The position numbers were made by a program, and so were the translations under genes. Below are positions 51,662-62,988 of a stretch of 64,000 bases of DNA, one piece after another. A model generated the notes under the pieces. The model saw only the letters and a program-made list of their open reading frames with translations, had not been told where the DNA came from and did no database searches. Location of the stretch: positions 1-64,000 of the forward strand of contig NZ_QTKT01000003.1 of the NCBI RefSeq assembly GCF_018424605.1, in the 5' to 3' direction. The stretch is from Marinobacter lipolyticus (lineage in GTDB: Bacteria > Pseudomonadota > Gammaproteobacteria > Pseudomonadales > Oleiphilaceae). Each line of letters opens with the position of its first letter. Position 1 is the stretch's first letter.

Positions 51662-53929
51662 GTGGAGAAACCAGAATCAGTGACAAACCAAGTCGTCCGG
51701 GGGCTGCTGCATCCAGTTTTCCCGGTTGTGATTTTTCTGGTGTTTCTCGCCATCGCCTCAGGACTGAAGTACGGCATCGACAAGCAGGACCGTGAACAGA
51801 TTCAGGCCAGCCTCGCCAATGAAGCGCAGGCCATGGCGGACAACCTGGAACGGGAGTTTCTTGTTCATCTGGAAGCCATCCGCCGCATGGCACAACGGAT
51901 GGAAGCCAACCCGGATATGCGCGAATCCACCTGGAGCCAGGACGCCCGCAATTATCTGAACGACTTCGGCGTCTATCAGGCCATCGAATGGATTGACCGC
52001 GACTTTGTCATTCGCTGGCTGGAACCGCTCTCCGGCAACCGAGAAGTAGTCGGCTATAACGTCGCCTTTAACGCGGAACGCAGGGCGGCCCTGGAGCAGG
52101 CCCGGGCCAGTGGCACCATCGACATTTCAGGCGTCATCGACCTCCGCCAGGGCGGACAGGGCCTGGTCATCTACGTGCCGATACACGCCGGGGCAGACAA
52201 CAACGGCTTCATGGCTGGCGTTTTCAAGATGGAAACCCTCGCCCGCCAGTTGCTGACCAGCCGGGTACTGGACGCCTTCCGTATCCGCATTACCGACGGC
52301 GACGACCTGGCTTACGAACTCAACACCTCCAGCGAGACGGCGCGGGGCTTCGCGCACACGGCCCCGGTGGAATTGCCCACACTGAACTGGGCGTTGACGG
52401 TCACCCCTTCCGCGGCTTGGGTCGACTCCCAGCGCAGCCTCTGGCCATCGGCGACGTTCGTTTCCATGCTGTTCATGGGCATTCTCACCAGCCTGACCAC
52501 ACTGCTGGTGCAGCTGATCCTCAAGCGCAATCGCGCGCTGCTGAAAACCCGCCGCGAGCTGGAGTCGGAGATTGACCAGCGCAAAGCCATCCAGCAGGAC
52601 CTCGCCCGCCTGGAATCCACCGACGCCCTGACCGGCCTGGCCAACCGCCGCTTCTTCATGGAAGACCTGACCCACACCCTGACCATTGCCGATCGGCAAA
52701 TGCGCCAGGTCGCCCTGGTGATGATGGACCTGGATCGCTTCCAGATGCTGAACGACTCCCTCGGGCACCAGTTCGGCGATGAACTGTTGATCAAGGTGTC
52801 GGAGCGGCTCAACCGCCTGAGCAGCGAAAAAGTGCTGGTAGCCTACTCGGGCGGCGACGAATTCATGGTGTGCCAGCAGCACGTGGACGAGCTGGACGAT
52901 GTGATCAATCTGCTCGGCCAGATCAAGCAGAGCTTTGCCGAACCCTTCGAAGTTCAGGGGGAGGCCCATTCGGTCACCGCCACCATGGGCATTGCGGTCT
53001 ACCCCCAGAGCGGCCTCGATGCCGACACCCTGCTGCGAAACGCCGACGTTGCCCTCTACCGCGCCAAGGAGCAGGGCCGCAACACCTACCAGTTCTATAC
53101 CGAGGGCATGCAGGACCGGGAAGTTCTGCGCCTGGAGCTCGACAAGGATCTCAGCCACGCCCTCGCCAACGACGAATTCGTGCTCTATTTCCAGCCTCAG
53201 GTAGACCTGGAAAGTTCGGAAATTCGCAGCGTGGAAGCGCTGATCCGCTGGCAGCACCCGCGCCGGGGTCTGTTGCCGCCCGTTGAATTCATCCCCCTCG
53301 CCGAGGAAAGCGGACGCATCACCGAAATCGGACGCTGGGTGGTGATGGCCGCCTGCCGACAGCTTGCCCAGTGGCAAGGCACCGAGTTCGAGCACCTGAG
53401 AATAGCGGTCAACCTGTCCGGCCGTGAACTGGACGACGAAAGCCTGGTGGATCACATCCGCGACGCGCTCGAAGCCAACAGCGTTCCGCCACGGCGACTG
53501 GAAGTGGAGCTCACCGAAGAGATTTTCATCCAGAACATCGAGCACAACCTGGATCAACTGTCCCGCCTCCACAAGCTGGGCGTGCACCTGGCCATCGACG
53601 ATTTTGGCGTCGGCTACTCCTCGCTGGGTTACCTGCGGGACTTTCCGGTGGATCTGCTGAAAATCGACCGCTCGTTCATCACCGACGTGACTGAACGCCA
53701 CGACGACGCCGTGATCACCCGGGCGGTGATCAACCTGGCCCACAATCTGGGCATCCAGGTGGTGGCCGAAGGGGTGGAGACCATGGAGCAACTGGTGTTC
53801 CTGAAGAATCACCGTTGCGACCTGGTGCAGGGCTACCTGATCAGCCGACCGGTGCCGGCCGCCACCCTGGAAAAAGCGCTGCGCGAAGGCACCATGATCA
53901 CCGGGGTTGCGGTGGACAGCGGATTGTAA
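51662..53929 (+). CDS. CHASE-GGDEF-EAL cyclic-di-GMP enzyme
   Basis: 755 residues from GTG. Membrane helix (PVVIFLVFLAIASGLKYGID), a CHASE-type periplasmic sensor (VYQAIEWIDRDFVIRWLEPL, LVIYVPIHAGADNNGFMAG), second helix near 265-285, GGDEF with intact SGGDEFMVCQQ near 397, and EAL starting RSVEALIRWQHPRRGLLPPV near 526 with LAIDDFGVGYSSLGYL. Both motifs are kept, so it may be bifunctional. Confidence 0.92.
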   Translation: MEKPESVTNQVVRGLLHPVFPVVIFLVFLAIASGLKYGIDKQDREQIQASLANEAQAMADNLEREFLVHLEAIRRMAQRMEANPDMRESTWSQDARNYLNDFGVYQAIEWIDRDFVIRWLEPLSGNREVVGYNVAFNAERRAALEQARASGTIDISGVIDLRQGGQGLVIYVPIHAGADNNGFMAGVFKMETLARQLLTSRVLDAFRIRITDGDDLAYELNTSSETARGFAHTAPVELPTLNWALTVTPSAAWVDSQRSLWPSATFVSMLFMGILTSLTTLLVQLILKRNRALLKTRRELESEIDQRKAIQQDLARLESTDALTGLANRRFFMEDLTHTLTIADRQMRQVALVMMDLDRFQMLNDSLGHQFGDELLIKVSERLNRLSSEKVLVAYSGGDEFMVCQQHVDELDDVINLLGQIKQSFAEPFEVQGEAHSVTATMGIAVYPQSGLDADTLLRNADVALYRAKEQGRNTYQFYTEGMQDREVLRLELDKDLSHALANDEFVLYFQPQVDLESSEIRSVEALIRWQHPRRGLLPPVEFIPLAEESGRITEIGRWVVMAACRQLAQWQGTEFEHLRIAVNLSGRELDDESLVDHIRDALEANSVPPRRLEVELTEEIFIQNIEHNLDQLSRLHKLGVHLAIDDFGVGYSSLGYLRDFPVDLLKIDRSFITDVTERHDDAVITRAVINLAHNLGIQVVAEGVETMEQLVFLKNHRCDLVQGYLISRPVPAATLEKALREGTMITGVAVDSGL

Positions 53930-53980
53930 TCTCGAGGTTTGTTCGCCAGAATTCCGCTATCGCCAGCAGGGACCCAAGAC

Positions 53981-54295
53981 ATGACACAGACCTATCTTAC
54001 CCCGCAGCAGGATCGCGCCATCCGGCGCTGGGAGCGCTGGAACCGCAATTACTTTGTGTTTGCGTTCATCGCCCTGGTGATCCTGCTGGTTTTCAGCAGC
54101 CAGCTCGGCCTGTCCAGCGGCGACAGCTGGGGCCCCCTGGGCGTGCTGCTGGCCGTTCTGGTGGCGCCGATCATCGCCCTGCAGCTTCGCCTCGCCTGCC
54201 CGGCCTGCGGCCACCGCATTGGCTGGCAGGCGAAACTGATGGCCCCGGATCAGTGCCGCAACTGCGGTGTTTTCCTGCGCGCCAGAACCCCCTGA
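53981..54295 (+). CDS. Small two-helix membrane protein with zinc ribbon
   Basis: 104 residues. Two hydrophobic segments (YFVFAFIALVILLVFS and LGVLLAVLVAPIIALQL) then LACPACGHRIGWQ and PDQCRNCGVFLR, a CxxC...CxxC zinc ribbon. Function unknown. AGCAGG lies some way before ATG 53981. It precedes the copper module but is separated from it by a promoter. Confidence 0.6.
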   Translation: MTQTYLTPQQDRAIRRWERWNRNYFVFAFIALVILLVFSSQLGLSSGDSWGPLGVLLAVLVAPIIALQLRLACPACGHRIGWQAKLMAPDQCRNCGVFLRARTP

Positions 54296-54317
54296 GATCC
54301 ATTCCCGCTGCCGATAC

Positions 54318-54349
54318 TTGACCTGTGAGTTGCTCACAGGTTTTAGTCT
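54318..54349 (+). promoter_or_regulatory. MerR-type promoter and operator of the copper module
   Basis: -35 TTGACC (54318-54323) and a -10-like TAGTCT (54344-54349) are 20 bases apart, the long spacing used by MerR activators. Between them is the palindrome ACCTGTGA-GTTGC-TCACAGGT (54321-54341). TATACT at 54349-54354 is a second possible -10, but its spacing would be 25. Confidence 0.65.
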
Positions 54350-54382
54350 ATACTCGTATGACACCACGATACGGGTAGCACG

Positions 54383-54814
54383 ATGAAAGTCATCGACATC
54401 GCCAAGGCGGCGGGGGTCAATCCTGACACCGTCCGCTTCTACACCAGAGAAGGTCTGCTGAACCCGGAGCGCAACCCGGACAACAACTACCAGCAGTTCG
54501 ACAGCGAAGACCTGCGCCGCTTGCGGTTCGCCCGCAAGGCCCGGCAGCTGGGCTTTTCGCTGCCGGAGATCAAATCCATTCTGCATCAGGCCGACGATCA
54601 CCACTCCCCCTGCCCACTGGTGCGGGAAGTGTTCGAGCAACGGTTGCTGGAGGTTGAGCGGGAAATCCGCGAACTGAACCAGCTGCGCGATCGCATGACG
54701 TCGGCGCTGTCGGCATGGCGGGCCATGCCGGATGGGACTCCGGACGGACACACCATCTGCCGCTTGATCGAACACTGGGATGAGCCCGCCAACGCTGACG
54801 GCTTGAGGGAGTAA
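54383..54814 (+). CDS. MerR-family metal-responsive regulator
   Basis: 143 residues: helix-turn-helix IDIAKAAGVNPDTVRFYTRE, wing GLLNPERNPDNNYQQFD, then a long dimer helix. Metal-binding candidates are Cys in HHSPCPLVREVF and in HTICRLIEH. The palindrome upstream fits its own operator. Copper as the signal is inferred from the copA gene seven bases away; the cysteine layout differs from CueR. Confidence 0.85.
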   Translation: MKVIDIAKAAGVNPDTVRFYTREGLLNPERNPDNNYQQFDSEDLRRLRFARKARQLGFSLPEIKSILHQADDHHSPCPLVREVFEQRLLEVEREIRELNQLRDRMTSALSAWRAMPDGTPDGHTICRLIEHWDEPANADGLRE

Positions 54815-54820
54815 CCCGAG

Positions 54821-57423
<2,603 letters not shown>

Positions 57424-57424
<1 letters not shown>

Positions 57425-57543
57425 TGGGTACATTACTGGTCAATGCCGGAGGCTTGCTGCTGATGGCCGCCATCGTCTGGTGGTTCTGGCTGTCACCCTC
57501 GTCCACCGGTCCCGATAACGACGATCACCGTCATCACCACTGA
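57424..57543 (+). CDS. 39-residue His-tailed membrane peptide
   Basis: MGTLLVNAGGLLLMAAIVWW is a single hydrophobic helix, followed by a short tail with DNDDHRHHH. ATG 57424 uses the last base of the copA stop codon. Small His-tailed membrane peptides are found after copper ATPase genes; it may help deliver or sense copper. No family was assigned. Confidence 0.65.
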
Positions 57544-57552
57544 GGAAATGCC

Positions 57553-58014
57553 ATGTCTTTACGAAACAGAATCGTCGGCCTGACCGCCGCCGTCGGGCTC
57601 AGCGTGCTCGCCAGCGGCCCGGTACTGGCGGCGGACGACGCCGACAGCATCCATGTGTACAAATCGCCGACCTGTGGCTGCTGCAGCGACTGGATCGACC
57701 ACCTCGAAGACAACGGCTTTGACGTCACTGCCACCGACACCAACGACATGGGCAAGATCAAGGCCGATGCCGGTCTGATTGCCGGGCTTGGCAGTTGCCA
57801 CACCGCCTTTGTCGGTGACTATGTGATTGAAGGCCACGTACCCGCCGATGACATCCGCCGCCTGCTGGCGGAAGCGCCCAAAGCCACCGGCCTGAGCGTG
57901 CCCGGTATGCCGGCAGGCTCCCCGGGCATGGAGATGGGTGACCGCAAAGATCACTTCAAGGTCATCCTGTTCAATGACAAAGGCCAGACCCGGGTGTTCG
58001 CCGAACACAACTAG
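57553..58014 (+). CDS. DUF411 copper-associated periplasmic protein
   Basis: 153 residues: signal peptide (LTAAVGLSVLASGPVLA), then VYKSPTCGCCSDWIDHLED, the diagnostic CGCC motif of DUF411, LGSCHTAFVGDYVIEGHVPA and a Met-rich segment GMPAGSPGMEMGD that could bind Cu(I). DUF411 proteins often accompany copper resistance genes. Follows the 39-aa peptide by nine bases. Probably the last gene of the copper operon. Confidence 0.88.
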   Translation: MSLRNRIVGLTAAVGLSVLASGPVLAADDADSIHVYKSPTCGCCSDWIDHLEDNGFDVTATDTNDMGKIKADAGLIAGLGSCHTAFVGDYVIEGHVPADDIRRLLAEAPKATGLSVPGMPAGSPGMEMGDRKDHFKVILFNDKGQTRVFAEHN

Positions 58015-58152
58015 GCGAATCCGGCCCCGGCGGGGTGGCGCGTTACCGCGCACTCCGTCTGTGTTGCGGTTGTGTAAGAGGTCTGACGTGCCCGGCCATA
58101 ACCGGTATACTCCGCCCCTGACATTCACAACTTCGCCAGCCAGGTCCTGTTC

Positions 58153-60150
58153 ATGCTCAATGCCGACGCTCTCAGCCAGTTGCGCCAGCTGAAAACCGAC
58201 ATTAAAGAAAACAAGGTGGTCTTTCCCGGCACCGTCAAAGCCACCAACGGTCGTTTCGGTTTCGTAGCGCTGGATGAGGGGCGGGACGTGTTCCTGCCAC
58301 CGGAGGAGATGCAGAAAGTGCTGCCCGGTGACCGCGTCAACGTCACCGAGCAGGAAGGGGACAAAGGCAAGATCCAGGGTGTGGTGGACGAGCTGCTGGA
58401 CAGCAGCCTGAATACCTTCGTGGGCCGTTACCTGATCAAGGGCAAGGGCCATTTCGTGGTACCGGAAACCCCGGGTATCAATCGCTGGATCTTCATTCCG
58501 CCGAAGGAGCGGATGAACGCCGAGCAGGATGATTTCATTTACTGCCGCATTCACCGGCACCCGATCAAGGATGGCAAGGGCCAGGCGAAGATCCTGAAGG
58601 TGCTGGGCAAACCCGGCGATACCGGCATTGAGCGGGCGCTCACCCTGGCCACTTTCGACCTGCCGGACACCTGGCCGGAGGCGGTGCAGCAGCAGGCGGA
58701 CGCGCTCAGCGAAGCGGACATCGAGGCGCACAGCGACGGTCGCGAAGATCGCACCGCCCTGCCCTACGTCACCATCGACAGCCCGGGCACCCAGGACATG
58801 GACGATGCCCTGCTGGCCGAACCCAATGCCACCGGCTGGAAACTGTCCATCGCCATCGCCGATCCCACGGCGGTGATCGAGCCCGGCAGTGCCGCAGAAA
58901 ACGAAGCCTTCCGGCGGGCCACCGCTATTTATTTCCCGGGTGAGCCGCTGCCGATGCTGCCCGACACCCTCAGTACCCGGCTGTGCTCTCTGATGCCCGA
59001 GGTAAAGCGTCTCGCCCTGGTGTGCGATCTGCAGGTCAATAACGACGGCAGCCTTGGCGCGTACAGTTTCCACCAGGCGGTCATCCAGTCCAAAGGCAAG
59101 CTCAGCTACGAACTGGTGTCCAACCTGATCGAGGGGCGCGAAGATGACGACATCAAGGCGCTGCCGGATGCCGTCGCCAACAGCCTTGACCAGCTGCACC
59201 AGACCGCCACGGCACTGCGCAAATGGCGCGGCGAACACGCGCTGCTGAGCGCCGATCGCCCGGAATTCCGCCTGCGGCTGGACGAGAACAAGCGCGTGCG
59301 GCTGATTGAGCCGTCGGTGCAGAACGAAGCCCACCGCCTGGTGGAGGAGTGCATGGTGGCGGCTAACCGCTGTGCCGCCGACTTCCTCAGCCAGCAGGCC
59401 AAAGGCTTGTTTATTCAGCACCCCGGCCTGCGGGCGGATCGCGCCGACAATATTCGCGCCCTGCTCGATGGCTATGCCCCGGATCTTTCCGGCGTCGACG
59501 CCACCTCGGCCGAGGGCTTCCGGGAGTTGATGAAACACACCGATAACCTCAGCGCGGAGGTGCCGGTCAAGGCCATTCTTTCCCGTCAGCTGGCGCGCGC
59601 GGAACTGGCCTTCGACGCCGCGCCCCATCAGGGCATGGGGCTGCCGGCCTACACCACCTTCACCTCACCCCTGCGCAAGTTCAGCGATTTCCATGTGCAC
59701 CGGCTGATCAAGGCGGTGCTGTGGCAGGACGCCCCGGCGGAACTCTCCGGCGAGCAGCTGGCGGAGCTGCAGACCACCCAGATCCGTGCCCGCCAGGCCG
59801 CCAACAGCCTGGAAAACTGGCTCAAGAGCGACTTCGCCAAGACCCTCGGCACCGAGCCAATGACCGGTGTCATCAGCCGCACGGTGCCGGCGGGGTTCTT
59901 TGTGCGCCTGGACGCCAATGGCCTGGAAGGTTTCGTCAGTTGTCGCACCCTTGAGGGCAAGTACGGTTTCGATCCGGTGACCCTGCGGCTCATTCACAAC
60001 AAGAACGGTCGCATCTTCCAGCTCGAGCAGCCGGTGACGGTGACCTTCGCCGACGTCGACGAGGAGCGCCGGCAGATCAATTTCAAGCTGGTGAGCGCGG
60101 AAGAGGTCGCGGCGACCAAGGGCACCGACAGCGAGAAGGCCGGGGCTTGA
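58153..60150 (+). CDS. rnb: Exoribonuclease II
   Basis: 665 residues: cold-shock-type domain (VFPGTVKATNGRFGFVALDE), RNB catalytic core TIDSPGTQDMDDALLAEP with the four Asp metal ligands, IAIADPTAVIEPGSAAE, STRLCSLMPEVKRLALVCDL, and S1 domain (VISRTVPAGFFVRLDANGLE). It resembles RNase II rather than RNase R by length and by the DSPGTQDMDD motif. It degrades mRNA 3' to 5'. Preceded by a 138-base gap with its own promoter presumably. Confidence 0.92.
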   Translation: MLNADALSQLRQLKTDIKENKVVFPGTVKATNGRFGFVALDEGRDVFLPPEEMQKVLPGDRVNVTEQEGDKGKIQGVVDELLDSSLNTFVGRYLIKGKGHFVVPETPGINRWIFIPPKERMNAEQDDFIYCRIHRHPIKDGKGQAKILKVLGKPGDTGIERALTLATFDLPDTWPEAVQQQADALSEADIEAHSDGREDRTALPYVTIDSPGTQDMDDALLAEPNATGWKLSIAIADPTAVIEPGSAAENEAFRRATAIYFPGEPLPMLPDTLSTRLCSLMPEVKRLALVCDLQVNNDGSLGAYSFHQAVIQSKGKLSYELVSNLIEGREDDDIKALPDAVANSLDQLHQTATALRKWRGEHALLSADRPEFRLRLDENKRVRLIEPSVQNEAHRLVEECMVAANRCAADFLSQQAKGLFIQHPGLRADRADNIRALLDGYAPDLSGVDATSAEGFRELMKHTDNLSAEVPVKAILSRQLARAELAFDAAPHQGMGLPAYTTFTSPLRKFSDFHVHRLIKAVLWQDAPAELSGEQLAELQTTQIRARQAANSLENWLKSDFAKTLGTEPMTGVISRTVPAGFFVRLDANGLEGFVSCRTLEGKYGFDPVTLRLIHNKNGRIFQLEQPVTVTFADVDEERRQINFKLVSAEEVAATKGTDSEKAGA

Positions 60151-60214
60151 AAAACCGGGGCGGCGGGCGCACCGTATTTATCAGGAGTTGATACACCGAA
60201 GGAGGTGATCGCCC

Positions 60215-60427
60215 ATGCCCATCAGCCCCGATGAGTTTCTGAGAAAACACGGTTTCGACACCGACGAGGAAGAGCGGGACCACAGCCTGCGCCACAATGC
60301 CATGGAGCACGCCAGACACCTGCGCCGGCCCCACGCCGGTACGCCCCACGACTGGGAAGAGTGGGAGCGTTTCAAGCAGGAGCATCCCGATGAGGTGGAG
60401 GATGACGACGCTGACCGCAAGCCCTGA
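60215..60427 (+). CDS. Small acidic hypothetical protein, 70 aa
   Basis: Highly charged: SPDEFLRKHGFDTDEEERDH and FKQEHPDEVEDDDADRK; no hydrophobic segments. GGAGGTGAT upstream (60200-60208) is a near-perfect ribosome binding site, so it is probably expressed. Family not recognised. Placed between rnb and a leftward acyltransferase gene. Confidence 0.6.
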   Translation: MPISPDEFLRKHGFDTDEEERDHSLRHNAMEHARHLRRPHAGTPHDWEEWERFKQEHPDEVEDDDADRKP

Positions 60428-60448
60428 GTCAGCGTTCGAATTCTACTG

Positions 60449-61342
60449 CTACTGCTCCAGCATCTGCGTCAGCCGCGCGTCCTTGGCCCGCCACTGTTCC
60501 GCCAGCCACTCCTTGACGTTCCTGCGGTGTTCGGCATCGGCCGAGTAGTCCCGACCCTTCAGGTGTTCCGGAATGGTCACCGTCTGGATCTCCATCTTCA
60601 CTTCCGTTACCCGCCCACAGATAAAGTCCCAGAACGTCGGTGCCCCGCCGGGGTAGGCGATGGTTACATCCACCAGGGTCTGGATGGAGTCGCCCATGGC
60701 GTCCAGTACGAAGGCCACACCCCCGGCCTTGGGGGTCAGCAGATGGGTGTAGGGTGATTTCTGCTTGTCGTGCTTGGCCGGAGTGAACCGGGTACCCTCC
60801 ACGAAGTTCATCACGCTGACCGGGGTATAACGGAACTTTTCACAGGCGATACGGGTGGCCTTGAGGTCTTCGCCGCGCTTCTCCGGGTGCTTGATCAGGT
60901 ATTCCCGGGTGTAGCGTTTCATGAACGGGAAATCCAGTCCCCACCAGGCCAGGCCAATCACCGGCACCCAGATCAGCTGCTGTTTCAGGAAAAATTTCAG
61001 GAACGGCGCCCGGCGGTTGAAGACCCGCTGCATGGCGAAGATGTCGACCCAGCTCTGGTGGTTGCTGAGCACCAGGTACCAGCTTTCCCGTTTGAGGTTT
61101 TCCGCGCCTTTGACCTCCCAGCGCGTAGCGTGGGTCAGTTTCATCCAGCCGGTGTTGCAGGCCACCCAGGATTCGGAAATCCAGATGATGACGCGGGTGC
61201 AGATTACGCGGAAGCCTTTGTGGGGGACTATCAGCTTCAGTACCGCCGGAATGTAGAGCAGCAGGCACCAGAAGAGGGTGTTGATTCCCAGCAGGATCGA
61301 GTTGATAACACCGATGACGGGAGCGGGCAGGAAGCTGAGCAT
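60449..61342 (-). CDS. PlsC-like acyltransferase (YihG type)
   Basis: About 297 residues: N-terminal membrane segments (VIGVINSILLGINTLFWCLL), the HX4D motif in LSNHQSWVDIFAMQRVF, FMKRYTREYLIKHPEKRGED, and the second motif VMNFVEGTRFTPAKHDKQ. It should transfer acyl chains to a phospholipid precursor at the inner membrane. Chosen start 61342 has AGGACC upstream; the frame extends to 61381 with a further ATG. Confidence 0.88.
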   Translation of the reverse strand: MLSFLPAPVIGVINSILLGINTLFWCLLLYIPAVLKLIVPHKGFRVICTRVIIWISESWVACNTGWMKLTHATRWEVKGAENLKRESWYLVLSNHQSWVDIFAMQRVFNRRAPFLKFFLKQQLIWVPVIGLAWWGLDFPFMKRYTREYLIKHPEKRGEDLKATRIACEKFRYTPVSVMNFVEGTRFTPAKHDKQKSPYTHLLTPKAGGVAFVLDAMGDSIQTLVDVTIAYPGGAPTFWDFICGRVTEVKMEIQTVTIPEHLKGRDYSADAEHRRNVKEWLAEQWRAKDARLTQMLEQ

Positions 61343-61517
61343 GGTGGTCCTGTTTTGGTTGTTGTTTGCGATGGGGTGCAATCATACCAACCGGAGCCCT
61401 CATTGGGCAGTGGCCTGAAGTGACCGGTTTGCCCGCAGGATGTGACAGTTATGCCATGTTTCATCGCCCCCGCCTGATCTACTCTTGCTCCCATTCTGCG
61501 GGCTTTGGAGTAAGGCG

Positions 61518-61620
61518 CAGGCAGGAGGGGACTTGCCCAGACACGCCGTGAACCCATCCTTGGGGGCTCGGCATTGCCATCCCTGGCAATGCACGGTCTG
61601 GGCAAGTCCCCTCCTACCTG
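61518..61620. repeat. Palindromic element B1
   Basis: Arms AGGAGGGGACTTGCCCAGAC (61523-61542) and its exact reverse complement (61596-61615) extend to 25 bp with one mismatch. The 53-base centre has CCCATCCTTGGGG and GCCATCCCTGGC. Element B2 shares this centre but has different arms. Resembles the ERIC type of intergenic palindrome in size and layout. Confidence 0.82.
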
Positions 61621-61679
61621 CTCTGCCAACCTCTGTTCTGTCCGCCCTGTATTCTTCATAATTCCGGGTTATCTCTGCT

Positions 61680-62843
61680 ATGGACGCCTCCATGCCAAAT
61701 CTACTCAAATCCGCAGCCGACAAAGCCGCGGGGCTTACGCGGCAAACGGCGCTTTATGCCGGCAATGCCTTCGATCGGGTGTTCCGCGCTGCCAGCCTGG
61801 TGCAGGCCGGACAAACGCCGTTCGAGACGCTTTACACCGACGGTCTGGTGAGCCTGCGCTATTACCCGCCGCTGGCGGAGGATTTTATCGAGCTGGACGG
61901 TCAGACCATTGCGGTGGAACGCACCGCTCACAAGACGCCGATTGTGATTGTGCCGCCACTGGCGGTGAACATGCTGATTTACGATCTGTTTCCTCAGCGC
62001 AGTCTGGTGCGGTTTCTGCGGGCGAAGGGCTTTGAGGTGTATCTGATCGACTGGGGCGTTCCCACTCGTCAGCACAGTCACTACAACCTGCACACCTACG
62101 TGGCGGAGCTGTTGCCGGCCTACCTGAACCGGGTACGGGAACACAGTGGCGAGCGGGAGCTGTCGCTGCATGGCTGGAGCATGGGGGGTATGTTCACGCT
62201 GTTCTATTCGGCGCTGAGCAAGGATCAGCACATCCGCAATGCGGTGGTGCTGGGGCTGCCCATCGACAGTCATGCTTCCGGGCTGATGGGGCTGATGTAT
62301 CAGCGGGTGGCGGATGTGGCGGAGTTTGTGCGCAAACGCACGGGGTTTCGTCTGCATAACGTGAAGCCGCACTGGTTTCACACGCCGGGCTGGGCCAATA
62401 CCATCGGTTTCAAGCTGACCAATCCGATCGGCAGTGTGATGGGCTACTGGGAGCTGGTGGTGCGTCTGGGCGACCGGGAGTTTGTCAGCAGTCACGCCAC
62501 GACGTCGGCGTTTCTGGACCGGATGGTGGCGTATCCCGGGGGTATTATTCAGGACACGGTGGTGCGGATCTGGATCGATAATCAGTTGTCGAAGGGGGAG
62601 ATCCAGATTGGCGAGGATGTCGCTCGCCTGGAAAATGTGAGTGCCAACTTACTCGCTATCGCCGGGCAGGAGGATACGCTGGCAACGCCCGGGGCGGCGA
62701 AGCGGGTGATGGACCACGTCAGTTCTACCGATAAGACGTTCCGGGTGGTGCCCGGCGGACACATGGGGATTCTGGCGGGGAGCAAGGCGCCCGGGGAAAG
62801 CTGGCTGGAATTAGCGGAATGGCTTGCCCAACGTTCTGATTAA
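61680..62843 (+). CDS. PhaC-like alpha/beta hydrolase with Ser nucleophile
   Basis: 387 residues. The N-terminal part and IVIVPPLAVNMLIYDLFPQR, FLRAKGFEVYLIDWGVPTR are like class III PHA synthases. The nucleophile elbow reads SLHGWSMGGMFTLFY: Ser replaces the Cys normally used by PHA synthases (GxCxGG). The Asp (NLLAIAGQEDTLATP) and His (VVPGGHMGIL) of a triad remain. So it may be a hydrolase or an unusual synthase. Bracketed by elements B1 and B2. Confidence 0.8.
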   Translation: MDASMPNLLKSAADKAAGLTRQTALYAGNAFDRVFRAASLVQAGQTPFETLYTDGLVSLRYYPPLAEDFIELDGQTIAVERTAHKTPIVIVPPLAVNMLIYDLFPQRSLVRFLRAKGFEVYLIDWGVPTRQHSHYNLHTYVAELLPAYLNRVREHSGERELSLHGWSMGGMFTLFYSALSKDQHIRNAVVLGLPIDSHASGLMGLMYQRVADVAEFVRKRTGFRLHNVKPHWFHTPGWANTIGFKLTNPIGSVMGYWELVVRLGDREFVSSHATTSAFLDRMVAYPGGIIQDTVVRIWIDNQLSKGEIQIGEDVARLENVSANLLAIAGQEDTLATPGAAKRVMDHVSSTDKTFRVVPGGHMGILAGSKAPGESWLELAEWLAQRSD

Positions 62844-62871
62844 GTCGATGTTTCTGTGAGTGGGCCGGCAT

Positions 62872-62973
62872 GTGTGGGGGTGGGCTTGCCAAAACACGCT
62901 CAAGCCCATCCATGGGGCGCTTGGGCTCCGCCATCCATGGCTCCGCACAGTTTTGGCAAGCCCACCCCCACAC
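62872..62973. repeat. Palindromic element B2
   Basis: Arms GTGTGGGGGTGGGCTTGCCA then AAAC (62872-62895) and the exact reverse complement (62950-62973) are 24 bp. The 54-base centre has CCCATCCATGGGG and GCCATCCATGGC, as in B1. It lies between the PhaC-like gene and the HAD gene, which converge. It may end transcription of both. Confidence 0.82.
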
Positions 62974-62988
62974 CTGCCTCCGCAGGCT

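Noticed and set aside
52127..53812. A 561-codon open frame opposite the GGDEF-EAL gene
   Set aside because: Shadow of a confirmed gene; His- and Gln-rich without structure.
54349..54354. TATACT as the -10 of the MerR promoter
   Set aside because: The spacing to TTGACC would be 25 bases; TAGTCT at 20 bases fits MerR promoters better.
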